The position numbers and the translations under genes are program-made. Shown here piece by piece: positions 1 through 5,134 of a stretch of 5,726 nucleotides of DNA (positions are counted from its first letter, which is position 1; every line of letters starts with the position of its first letter). The notes beneath the pieces are model-generated. The model was not told the DNA's origin, did not search any database, and was given only the letters and a program-made list of their open reading frames with translations. Origin of the DNA: an uncultured Bacteroidales bacterium (GTDB lineage: Bacteria > Bacteroidota > Bacteroidia > Bacteroidales > F082). The stretch spans positions 1-5,726 of the forward strand of contig CAMKAR010000149.1 of the NCBI GenBank assembly GCA_946410535.1, given 5' to 3'.

Positions 1-104
1 TGCAAACCAACAGCTATGCCCGCCGCAAGTCGCGCATCAAGCAGGAAAAGATGAACGGATTGGAAGACGAACGGAGCTTTGAGGAAATCATCAACAGCCT
101 ATAG
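1..104 (+). CDS. 3' end of an unrecognised plus-strand gene (partial)
   Basis: An open frame enters from the left edge (first full codon at base 3) and ends at TAG 102-104, giving 33 residues of a C-terminus. The tail is hydrophilic and charged: it starts QTNSYARRKSRIKQEK and ends RSFEEIINSL. It looks like a basic, helical, soluble tail. I do not recognise the family, and no domain motif is visible in so short a piece. Codon use resembles the neighbouring genes. It is read because the frame is open to the edge and stops just before a hairpin, as expected for a real gene end convergent with the AsmA gene. The product could be anything with a charged C-terminal helix. Confidence 0.6.
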   Translation, partial: QTNSYARRKSRIKQEKMNGLEDERSFEEIINSL

Positions 105-172
105 TCAATGGCTTATGGCCTATGGCTGCCCTCACATGAAGGCAAGCCATAGGCCAAAGTCATAATCCATAA
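101..172. repeat. Degenerate 7-bp tandem repeats in inverted orientation
   Basis: The convergent intergenic region is made of 7-bp units. On the plus strand they read ATGGCTT (108-114), ATGGCCT (115-121) and ATGGCTG (122-128). The right half holds the same units on the minus strand: ATGGCTT (144-150), a TGGCCT unit one base short (151-156), ATGACTT (157-163) and ATGGATT (164-170). The two halves face each other around a roughly 10-base centre. The last bases of the left gene (101-107) can be read as a further, weaker unit. The arrangement is seen directly. That it belongs to the intergenic heptamer-type repeats found in Bacteroidetes genomes is my recollection, not a search result. Confidence 0.6.
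112..159. terminator. Hairpin between convergent genes, probable bidirectional terminator
   Basis: TGGCCTATGGCT (116-127) is the exact reverse complement of AGCCATAGGCCA (145-156), a 12-bp stem. It extends inward by GCC/GGC (128-130 with 141-143, bulging A144) and outward by CTT/AAG (112-114 with 157-159, bulging A115). The loop is CTCACATGAA (131-140). It lies 7 bases past the stop of the left gene and 13 bases past the stop of the AsmA gene, the right place to end transcription from both sides. No long T tract follows on either strand, so it is not a textbook intrinsic terminator; it could instead protect 3' ends. Confidence 0.55.
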
Positions 173-3100
173 TTATCTGACATTGCTCTTCAAGCGGTCA
201 GCGATTTTCTTCTTCAGTTCGTAGTACATCTGCTCGCGGTCGCTGCGCTTGTTGGGCTTGTAGAGGTTAGGATACTTGCAGTCTTCGAGCTTGTATTCCA
301 ACTTGTTGAGCGGCCCCGAAATCTTCAATCCAAGGCGCACCGGCAGCGGCGACTGCGTCACCGAGAGGTGGTATTCGCCATTCTTGTCGAGCATCATGCG
401 GCCATCCACCGTCACCTTGTATTTCCCGATGGCGATTTGTGATGGCCACAAATCGATTTCATCCTTGAAGGCGGTGAGCTGCACATCGAGGCTGTCGACA
501 CGATACTCACCATTGGTGCTCACATCAAGCATATCAGTAATCTTCGTGAAGGTGAACTTATCGTTCACGGTCAGGTTCTTGCCTTCGATGTCGGCGGCGG
601 CGCGCAAGGTGGAAATCTTGGGCTGGTAATTGGAACGAAGGTTGGTCTCTGCGCCAATGTGGAACTCGGCCTGTCCGTCGAAGGTCTTCAGCATGGGCAC
701 CAAAGTGTCGATGTAAGGCACCATGTGCAGCAGGTCGTTGATTTGCACATTGAGCAAGTGGAAGTCCATGGCGAGGAAAAGGTTGTTGGGCCTCGGCGAC
801 TGATACAATGCAGTCAGTTGCATCTCGGCGGCCTTGTTGGTGAAACCGATTTCCTGCAAAATCAAGGTGCCGTCTTTTACCGTCAGCGTGCCACTCAGGT
901 TATTGAGATCAAAGTTGTCATACAGCGATTTCTTCGTCCTAATGCCGAAAGTGAGGTCAACGCCCATAGGCACCAAAAATGGATTGTCTTCCTTGTTTTC
1001 GAGGGACGCTTCAACTGGCTCTGCGTCCGACCGACCCAAACCACTTGTCAAATCCATGATTTCGTTGATATTCAACATGTCGGAGGTGAGCTGAAGCTCG
1101 CCTTTCATCACGTTGTCGTGGCCTTCCAGCCATTCCTTGATGCCAATCACGCTGCCTTGCAAGCTAAGATCGGACTGCCCGATGCGGAAGGTGCTCTTCT
1201 TGAAATCAAGCTCCGTGGAATTAAACAAGAAGTCAATATTGCTGATGCGGATGTCCTCGTCGAGGCCGTCCACCTTCACCACGGCATTGCCTAACATGAA
1301 GTCGGCTTCAGGATTCCAATGGTTAAGGAAGTCGGTCTTGGCCTTGTTCTCTTTCACCGAAGCGTTCACTTTCAGCGAGTTGGTATTCAACGCATAAGTC
1401 TTGCCCACCGCTGCGTCGACCTCCTTTCCATCGAAAGTGACACGCGCATTCAGACCCTTGGCGTTTTTCTCAGGTGTCGTCACAAAAGTGATGGCAGGCG
1501 TTGCAACATGAGCAACGACACTATCATAAACCACATCCAACTTGTTGAAACTCAACGCAGCATCCAAGAGCATCTTATTCATATCGCCCTTGAAATTATC
1601 GGCAGCCAATTTAATGTCGGGACTTTTCATTTGCGCATTGATGCCTTTACCGACTACAGCATCCAACTGACTGGAATTGAGCGCAATGTAAGCCCCGCTC
1701 TTCCCCTTTTGCTTGGCCGAGGCTGGCATAGCCAAAGCGAAATTCAGCAACGGTGCAGCGGCATGGATGGTGTCCATATCAAAAGCAAAGTCCTTGATTT
1801 TCAATGTACCATTAGCTTTCAAACGATTCAAGTTATAGTCTTTCAACGACTTCATCAGCTGCTCGACGGTGAAATTGGTGGTCAAATCGAGGTTGGCGCG
1901 ACCGTTCAGCTTCATGCTTTTCGGCAAAAAACCTTTGATGTCGGTCATCGGCACATCGCCTTTCACCTTGAGTTTCAGCCCAATGTCGCCCAGCAAGTCG
2001 TCGACGACTCCATTCACATTCAAGTCGCTACGGTTGAATTTGGCATTCATCGCGTTGACCGTCACACTATTGGCTGAGGAGTTCAAATCCAAGTCCAAAT
2101 CGGCATCCAGATTGATTTCAGTCAAAGGATAAGGCAAACTCGGCACATTCACCATCGCATTGTCGGTCAGGATTTTAGCCGAAATCAGAGGCATCAGGCT
2201 GTCGTTGTAGGTGCCTACCACCACCGCATCCTTAACACGCATCTTTCCGGCATAACCGATGCTGTTGAGGCGTTTTTGCAGTTTTTCAGGAAGGTAGGCC
2301 ATCACGTTTTCGATGTCCAAAGTGTTGGTAAACAGATTCACATCAAGTTCAATATCCTTATTTTCAAGTATTTCCGCACTCCCTCTTACCGTAATCTCAT
2401 ATTGATTCAAACCAATATCCCAATCGTCGAAATGAGCCTTCTTACGAACCATATCCAAATTCAAGTAGGCATCCAAATTCAAGGTGTCATGCTGAAGATA
2501 GTTTTCCTTGAATGCGAAACTTACGTCGGGCGTATGGAGCTCAAAAAGGCAGTCTAGGATTTCTTTCTGTTCCAGGGTACCGTCAAATTTCAACTCCAAA
2601 TCGTTGATTGCCAAATCAATGTCATTCATCCGCAACGACAGTGACAAAGCCTCCAGTCCGAGCTCCGCATCAATAGTATCATTCATCATCGACCCTTCCA
2701 AGTCGAGATTGAAACCATGGGCTTGAGCTGTCATCTTATTGCGGTCATCAGTATAGAACAAAGTGGAGTTTTTCAGTTTTACTTCCTCAATATCAACGAG
2801 ATAATTGAAGGAAGAACTTGTTGTGTCATTGTCCTCTTTTGCATTGAACACATCGAGGTTGGAGTTGCCGATGGAATCCGTATAAAGGTTGACGAAAGCA
2901 TCTTCGAGGATGCATCTGCGCACCACTATTTCTTTCTCCTTCAGGAACTTTTTCGCATCGACCACCACGATGAGATTGTTGATGTTGGCCAACGTATCAG
3001 ACGGCGAACCCGCCATCGGATTGATGAGGGCCACATTCTCGATGTCGACGCCGATGTTCGGGAAGGTCTTGAAAAGCGTCAAATCGGCCTTGCCCAACTG

Positions 3101-3256
3101 CATCTCGCAATTGACGAACTGCGGCGCGTATTTCTTCACCATCTTGGTCAGCCGCCCCGACGAGGTGACCACCGCCACGGCAATGCCTGCCACGACAAGC
3201 ACAAGCCCCACAAGCGAAGCCAAAGTGATGCCCGTTATTTTCAGTGCCTTCTTCAT
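173..3256 (-). CDS. AsmA-family inner-membrane-anchored envelope protein, 1027 aa
   Basis: The protein starts with MKKALK and one hydrophobic helix (about residues 7-30), followed by a long periplasmic part. The N-terminal block (about 35-140) has the AsmA pattern: a LGKADLTLFKTFPNIGVDIENV stretch (written here only as a pattern spanning residues about 54-75), then short beta-strand phrases. The rest is amphipathic beta-strand repeats ending in an AsmA-like C-terminal region (about 800-1000) and a charged helix. A helix motif of the form I-x2-hydrophobic-x2-hydrophobic-P recurs near residues 312-323, 437-445, 726-736 (without the proline) and 835-847, suggesting modular repeats. AsmA/TamB-type proteins are regarded as bridge-like envelope lipid-transport or outer-membrane homeostasis factors; the exact substrate here is unknown. 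The ATG lies one base after the lipoprotein stop (TGA-C-ATG), implying translational coupling. An in-frame repeat encodes AEPVEAS at residues 745-751. Family call is firm, function inferred. Confidence 0.88.
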   Translation of the reverse strand: MKKALKITGITLASLVGLVLVVAGIAVAVVTSSGRLTKMVKKYAPQFVNCEMQLGKADLTLFKTFPNIGVDIENVALINPMAGSPSDTLANINNLIVVVDAKKFLKEKEIVVRRCILEDAFVNLYTDSIGNSNLDVFNAKEDNDTTSSSFNYLVDIEEVKLKNSTLFYTDDRNKMTAQAHGFNLDLEGSMMNDTIDAELGLEALSLSLRMNDIDLAINDLELKFDGTLEQKEILDCLFELHTPDVSFAFKENYLQHDTLNLDAYLNLDMVRKKAHFDDWDIGLNQYEITVRGSAEILENKDIELDVNLFTNTLDIENVMAYLPEKLQKRLNSIGYAGKMRVKDAVVVGTYNDSLMPLISAKILTDNAMVNVPSLPYPLTEINLDADLDLDLNSSANSVTVNAMNAKFNRSDLNVNGVVDDLLGDIGLKLKVKGDVPMTDIKGFLPKSMKLNGRANLDLTTNFTVEQLMKSLKDYNLNRLKANGTLKIKDFAFDMDTIHAAAPLLNFALAMPASAKQKGKSGAYIALNSSQLDAVVGKGINAQMKSPDIKLAADNFKGDMNKMLLDAALSFNKLDVVYDSVVAHVATPAITFVTTPEKNAKGLNARVTFDGKEVDAAVGKTYALNTNSLKVNASVKENKAKTDFLNHWNPEADFMLGNAVVKVDGLDEDIRISNIDFLFNSTELDFKKSTFRIGQSDLSLQGSVIGIKEWLEGHDNVMKGELQLTSDMLNINEIMDLTSGLGRSDAEPVEASLENKEDNPFLVPMGVDLTFGIRTKKSLYDNFDLNNLSGTLTVKDGTLILQEIGFTNKAAEMQLTALYQSPRPNNLFLAMDFHLLNVQINDLLHMVPYIDTLVPMLKTFDGQAEFHIGAETNLRSNYQPKISTLRAAADIEGKNLTVNDKFTFTKITDMLDVSTNGEYRVDSLDVQLTAFKDEIDLWPSQIAIGKYKVTVDGRMMLDKNGEYHLSVTQSPLPVRLGLKISGPLNKLEYKLEDCKYPNLYKPNKRSDREQMYYELKKKIADRLKSNVR
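1004..1028. repeat. REP-like palindromic repeat inside the AsmA gene
   Basis: GGACGC (1004-1009) and GCGTCC (1023-1028) form a perfect 6-bp stem around TTCAACTGGCTCT. On the coding (minus) strand it encodes DAEPVEAS (residues 744-751), in a hydrophilic G/S/D/E/N-rich linker between beta-strand segments. I recognise this as close to a palindrome, with core TTCGAC..GCTCAG, that recurs in many bacterial genomes and is commonly translated as AEPVEA. The palindrome is seen directly; membership of a dispersed family is from memory and needs a genome search. Length and frame are preserved, so the host gene remains intact. Confidence 0.55.
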
Positions 3257-3257
3257 G

Positions 3258-3662
3258 TCAGTTCACCCTTGAGAAATGATGTTCGGAACCATAATCGTCA
3301 CTATACACCAACTCGTTGCTCGTCAGCGATTTGACAGTATAAAGCTTGGGCACGATGACGAAGGTGCCCACATGTTCGTGCTTCAATGTGGAGCCTGTCA
3401 GCGTCCAATTGAAAAGCTGTGCTTCGTCTTCGTAGACGTCGTCGCTTTCGTCCCAAGTAGTGCCGTTGGCCTGCACCGTGTCGCCATTGGCCATGACGCG
3501 CTCGATTGGCGTTGCGTAATAGCGCTCATATACAGTGCCTTCCTGCCATTTGCCGTAAAGCAAGGTCTCGTCAAAGCCTTCATCGTCAGGACCTATTCCG
3601 TTACAAGCGCCCAGGCCAAAGGCAAAGGCCATTCCCACAAAAAAGAAAAACAGTTTTTTCAT
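3258..3662 (-). CDS. Lipocalin-like lipoprotein, 134 aa
   Basis: A lipoprotein signal peptide is clear: MKK, a hydrophobic Phe-rich core (residues 4-18) and lipobox LGAC with the lipidated cysteine at residue 20. An acidic linker follows (PDDEGFDE, 25-32), which may act like the acidic surface-export signals reported for Bacteroidetes lipoproteins. The mature domain (34-134) begins YGKW, a GxW motif typical of the first strand of lipocalin-like barrels, and continues as alternating beta-strand phrases (FNWTLTGSTLKHEH, YTVKSLTSNELVYSDDYG) ending in HHFSRVN. This resembles small Bacteroidetes lipocalin-family lipoproteins of otherwise unknown function. It is the first gene of the operon and ends one base before the AsmA start. 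It is likely envelope-located and may bind a hydrophobic ligand; that role is inference. The ATG at 3660-3662 is chosen because the signal peptide begins there. Confidence 0.85.
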   Translation of the reverse strand: MKKLFFFFVGMAFAFGLGACNGIGPDDEGFDETLLYGKWQEGTVYERYYATPIERVMANGDTVQANGTTWDESDDVYEDEAQLFNWTLTGSTLKHEHVGTFVIVPKLYTVKSLTSNELVYSDDYGSEHHFSRVN

Positions 3663-3700
3663 CGGTCGAACATTTTAGTCAAAAAAGTCAGCTTCCATTT

Positions 3701-3734
3701 TTTCGGCAAAAGTAAGATTAATTTTCTATTTTTG
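3701..3734 (+). promoter_or_regulatory. Candidate promoter of the omega-amidase gene
   Basis: TATTTTTG (3727-3734) matches the Bacteroidetes -7 consensus TAnnTTTG. The -33 position is occupied only by an imperfect TTTCG (3701-3705), 21 bases upstream. A start near 3738-3741 would give a leader of under 20 bases before the ATG at 3757. No Shine-Dalgarno sequence is visible there, which is normal for this phylum. Confidence 0.45.
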
Positions 3735-3742
3735 CACTGCAA
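3707..3742 (-). promoter_or_regulatory. Candidate promoter of the lipoprotein-AsmA operon
   Basis: Read on the minus strand, TACTTTTG (plus 3707-3714) matches the Bacteroidetes -7 consensus TAnnTTTG exactly. A possible -33 TTG lies at plus 3740-3742, but the 25-base spacing is long, so that half is weak. The predicted start site is near 3700-3703, giving a leader of about 40 bases before the lipoprotein ATG at 3662. Confidence 0.45.
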
Positions 3743-3756
3743 TTCATACATAAAAC

Positions 3757-4551
3757 ATGCCAAACCTCAACATTGCCTACATCCAAGCCCCTCTCCTTTG
3801 GGAAGACAAAGCCGCCAATCTCGCTCATTTCGAGGAACTATTGGCGCAAGTGGAGCCAGTAACCGACCTCATCCTCCTGCCCGAGACCTTCACCACGGGC
3901 TTCCCCGTCGACCCGAAACGCTTCGCCGAAAAGGAAGACGGGCCAACCATGCAATGGCTTCAAAACCAAGCCAAAGCAAAAAACGCCGTGATTTGCGCCA
4001 CCTTCCCTTTGGAGCAAGATGGACATTACTACAACAGCCTCGTTTGGATGCGGCCCGACGGCAGTTATAATCTCTATTTCAAACGGCACACCTTCACCAT
4101 GGGCGGTGAGGACAAACTGGTGGAACGCGGTGAAAAGCAACTGATTGTTGAGCTCAACGGCTGGAAAATCAAGCCGATGGTTTGTTATGACATCCGTTTC
4201 CCCGTTTGGGCACGCAACCGATACCAGAACGGACAATATGAGTACAATTTGGCATTTTATCTCGCCAATTTCCCCGACTCTCGGATGATCGTTTGGAACA
4301 CGCTTTTGGTGGCCCGCGCCATCGAGAACCAAGCCTATTGGATCGGTGTGAACCGTGTGGGCGACGATGCCCATGGGCTGCATTACAGCGGTGAATCACA
4401 AGTTATTAACGCTCGCGGTGAGATTATCTCGAAGGCCGAGCCTTACCAAGAGGCCGTAATGCATTGCGTCTTGGATTACGATGCCTTGCAACGCTTCAGG
4501 GAAAAATTCCCTTTGGGGCCGGATTGGGATGGGTTTGAAATCAACACATAA
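3757..4551 (+). CDS. yafV: Omega-amidase, YafV/Nit2-type nitrilase-superfamily hydrolase, 264 aa
   Basis: This is a single carbon-nitrogen hydrolase domain spanning the whole protein, at the usual family length. The catalytic triad is complete: Glu43 in LLPETFTTGF, Lys109 in LYFKRHTF and the nucleophile Cys143 in MVCYDIRFPVW. The second half carries ARAIENQAYWIGVNRVG, and the end reads REKFPLGPDWDGF. These stretches closely match my recollection of Escherichia coli YafV, so the subfamily call is strong. Known members hydrolyse alpha-ketoglutaramate or alpha-ketosuccinamate to the 2-oxo acid and ammonia, clearing products of glutamine transaminases, including that of methionine salvage. The enzyme has no signal peptide and is cytoplasmic. 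No aminotransferase gene lies in the window. The ATG is favoured because MPNLNIAYIQAPLLW aligns with the family N-terminus and a -7 box lies just upstream. Distinguishing the true substrate needs assay. Confidence 0.93.
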   Translation: MPNLNIAYIQAPLLWEDKAANLAHFEELLAQVEPVTDLILLPETFTTGFPVDPKRFAEKEDGPTMQWLQNQAKAKNAVICATFPLEQDGHYYNSLVWMRPDGSYNLYFKRHTFTMGGEDKLVERGEKQLIVELNGWKIKPMVCYDIRFPVWARNRYQNGQYEYNLAFYLANFPDSRMIVWNTLLVARAIENQAYWIGVNRVGDDAHGLHYSGESQVINARGEIISKAEPYQEAVMHCVLDYDALQRFREKFPLGPDWDGFEINT

Positions 4552-4560
4552 ATTATATCA

Positions 4561-4604
4561 CAAAACCTACAAAACTTGCAAAACCGCAAGGAAGAAAGTT
4601 TTGT
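4561..4604. repeat. Three 9-bp CAAAAC repeats overlapping an inverted repeat
   Basis: CAAAACCTA (4561-4569), CAAAACTTG (4570-4578) and CAAAACCGC (4579-4587) are three consecutive 9-bp units sharing CAAAAC. The middle unit is also the left arm of a 9-bp inverted repeat: ACAAAACTT (4569-4577) pairs with AAGTTTTGT (4596-4604). A nested CTTGC/GCAAG stem (4575-4579 with 4586-4590) is the alternative fold. This occupies the 69-bp gap between the omega-amidase stop and the tadA ATG. It may be a weak terminator for the upstream gene or an operator for tadA; neither is proven. Confidence 0.4.
4576..4603 (+). promoter_or_regulatory. Weak candidate promoter of tadA
   Basis: AAGTTTTG (4596-4603) differs from TAnnTTTG at one position, with a TTG at 4576-4578 seventeen bases upstream as a possible -33 element. 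The start would lie about 10-15 bases before the ATG at 4621. The match is imperfect and overlaps the inverted repeat, so co-transcription from the omega-amidase promoter is an equal alternative. Confidence 0.2.
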
Positions 4605-4620
4605 TCCAAAAAACAACGCC

Positions 4621-5061
4621 ATGATTTCTGTTTTCACTGACGAATACTACATGAAGCAGGCCTACCAAGAGGCTCAAGCCGCCCTTGAGGCCGACGAAAT
4701 CCCCATCGGGGCCGTTGTAGTGTGCAACAACAAGATCATCGCCCGCGCCCACAACCAAACCGAGACCCTCAACGATGTGACCGCCCATGCCGAGATGTTA
4801 GCCATCACCGCAGCGGCCAATGCCTTAGGTGCCAAGTATTTGGACGAATGCACGCTGTATGTCACCTTGGAGCCTTGCCCCATGTGTGCCGGCGCACTTT
4901 GCCATTCCCATATCGGGAAAATCGTGTGGGCTGCCGACGACCCGAAAAACGGCTTCTCACGCTTCGGCAAGATGCTGCATCCCAAGACGAAAACCGAAAC
5001 TGGCGTGATGCACGACGAATGCCTCGCCCTGCTGACGGAATTTTTCAAGAAAAAACGATGA
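4621..5061 (+). CDS. tadA: tRNA-specific adenosine deaminase TadA, 146 aa
   Basis: TadA deaminates the wobble adenosine (A34) of tRNA to inosine. The zinc-dependent deaminase fold is complete: HAE at residues 56-58 (His56 metal ligand, Glu58 proton shuttle) and PCPMC at 85-89 (Cys86 and Cys89 ligands). The family phrases IPIGAVVV, ARAHNQTET, ECTLYVTLEPC and GVMHDECLALLTEFFKKKR are present. Asp107 in AADDPKNG corresponds to Asp108 of the E. coli enzyme by my alignment. The C-terminal LHPKT and DEC stretches favour TadA over guanine or cytosine deaminases. The ATG at 4621 gives a normal N-terminus (MISVFTDEYYMKQA); an upstream in-frame TTG at 4576 would add 15 residues read through the repeat region and is less likely. 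The protein is cytoplasmic. The stop overlaps the ATG of a 26-codon ORF. Confidence 0.92.
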   Translation: MISVFTDEYYMKQAYQEAQAALEADEIPIGAVVVCNNKIIARAHNQTETLNDVTAHAEMLAITAAANALGAKYLDECTLYVTLEPCPMCAGALCHSHIGKIVWAADDPKNGFSRFGKMLHPKTKTETGVMHDECLALLTEFFKKKR

Positions 5062-5062
5062 T

Positions 5063-5091
5063 TTCTGCGCAAAACCGCCCATTCTGCGCAA
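5063..5091 (+). promoter_or_regulatory. Direct repeat TTCTGCGCAA x2, candidate operator
   Basis: The exact 10-mer TTCTGCGCAA occurs at 5063-5072 and 5082-5091, 19 bp apart start to start, each with the palindromic core TGCGCA. Relative to a predicted start near 5133 the copies fall at about -70 to -61 and -51 to -42, just upstream of the candidate -33 box. Near-two-helical-turn direct repeats in this position are typical of AraC-family binding sites, and the next gene encodes such a regulator, so autoregulation is plausible. The spacing is not a multiple of three, so the repeat is unlikely to serve a peptide. Confidence 0.45.
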
Positions 5092-5095
5092 TATC

Positions 5096-5129
5096 TTTGG
5101 CCGTTTTGACAGCAAAAACGGTAATTTTG
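5096..5129 (+). promoter_or_regulatory. Candidate promoter of the AraC-type regulator
   Basis: TTTG (5096-5099) and TAATTTTG (5122-5129) match the Bacteroidetes -33 TTTG and -7 TAnnTTTG elements with a 22-base spacer. The -7 box ends only five bases before the ATG at 5135, so a transcript from here would be leaderless or nearly so. Confidence 0.45.
5101..5121. terminator. Inverted repeat after tadA: weak terminator or operator
   Basis: CCGTTTT (5101-5107) pairs with AAAACGG (5115-5121) around a 7-base loop, and is followed by TAATTTT. It lies 39 bases after the tadA stop, where a terminator could be. It also fills the spacer of the candidate regulator promoter, where a bound protein would block transcription. 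The stem is short and the T run is interrupted, so the terminator reading is tentative. Confidence 0.3.
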
Positions 5130-5134
5130 CCGCT

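Noticed and set aside
659..2077. Long plus-strand ORFs (659-1294 and 1319-2077) opposite the AsmA gene
   Set aside because: They lie wholly antisense to a convincing 1027-residue gene, give low-complexity His/Gln/Val-rich proteins without a recognisable domain, and follow from the codon bias of the real frame.
2300..2900. Somewhat more AT-rich stretch within the AsmA gene as a sign of transfer
   Set aside because: The reading frame and beta-strand pattern continue unchanged; modest composition drift within a long gene is ordinary.
2717..3334. 205-codon plus-strand ORF across the AsmA start and lipoprotein end
   Set aside because: Antisense to two well-supported genes; the Arg/His-rich C-terminus is typical of a shadow frame.
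3838..4383. 181-codon minus-strand ORF inside the omega-amidase gene
   Set aside because: Complete nitrilase catalytic triad on the other strand explains the sequence; no family features in the antisense product.
4576..4620. TTG start extending TadA by 15 residues
   Set aside because: The extension reads through tandem repeats, is not like the TadA N-terminus, and the ATG at 4621 gives normal length.
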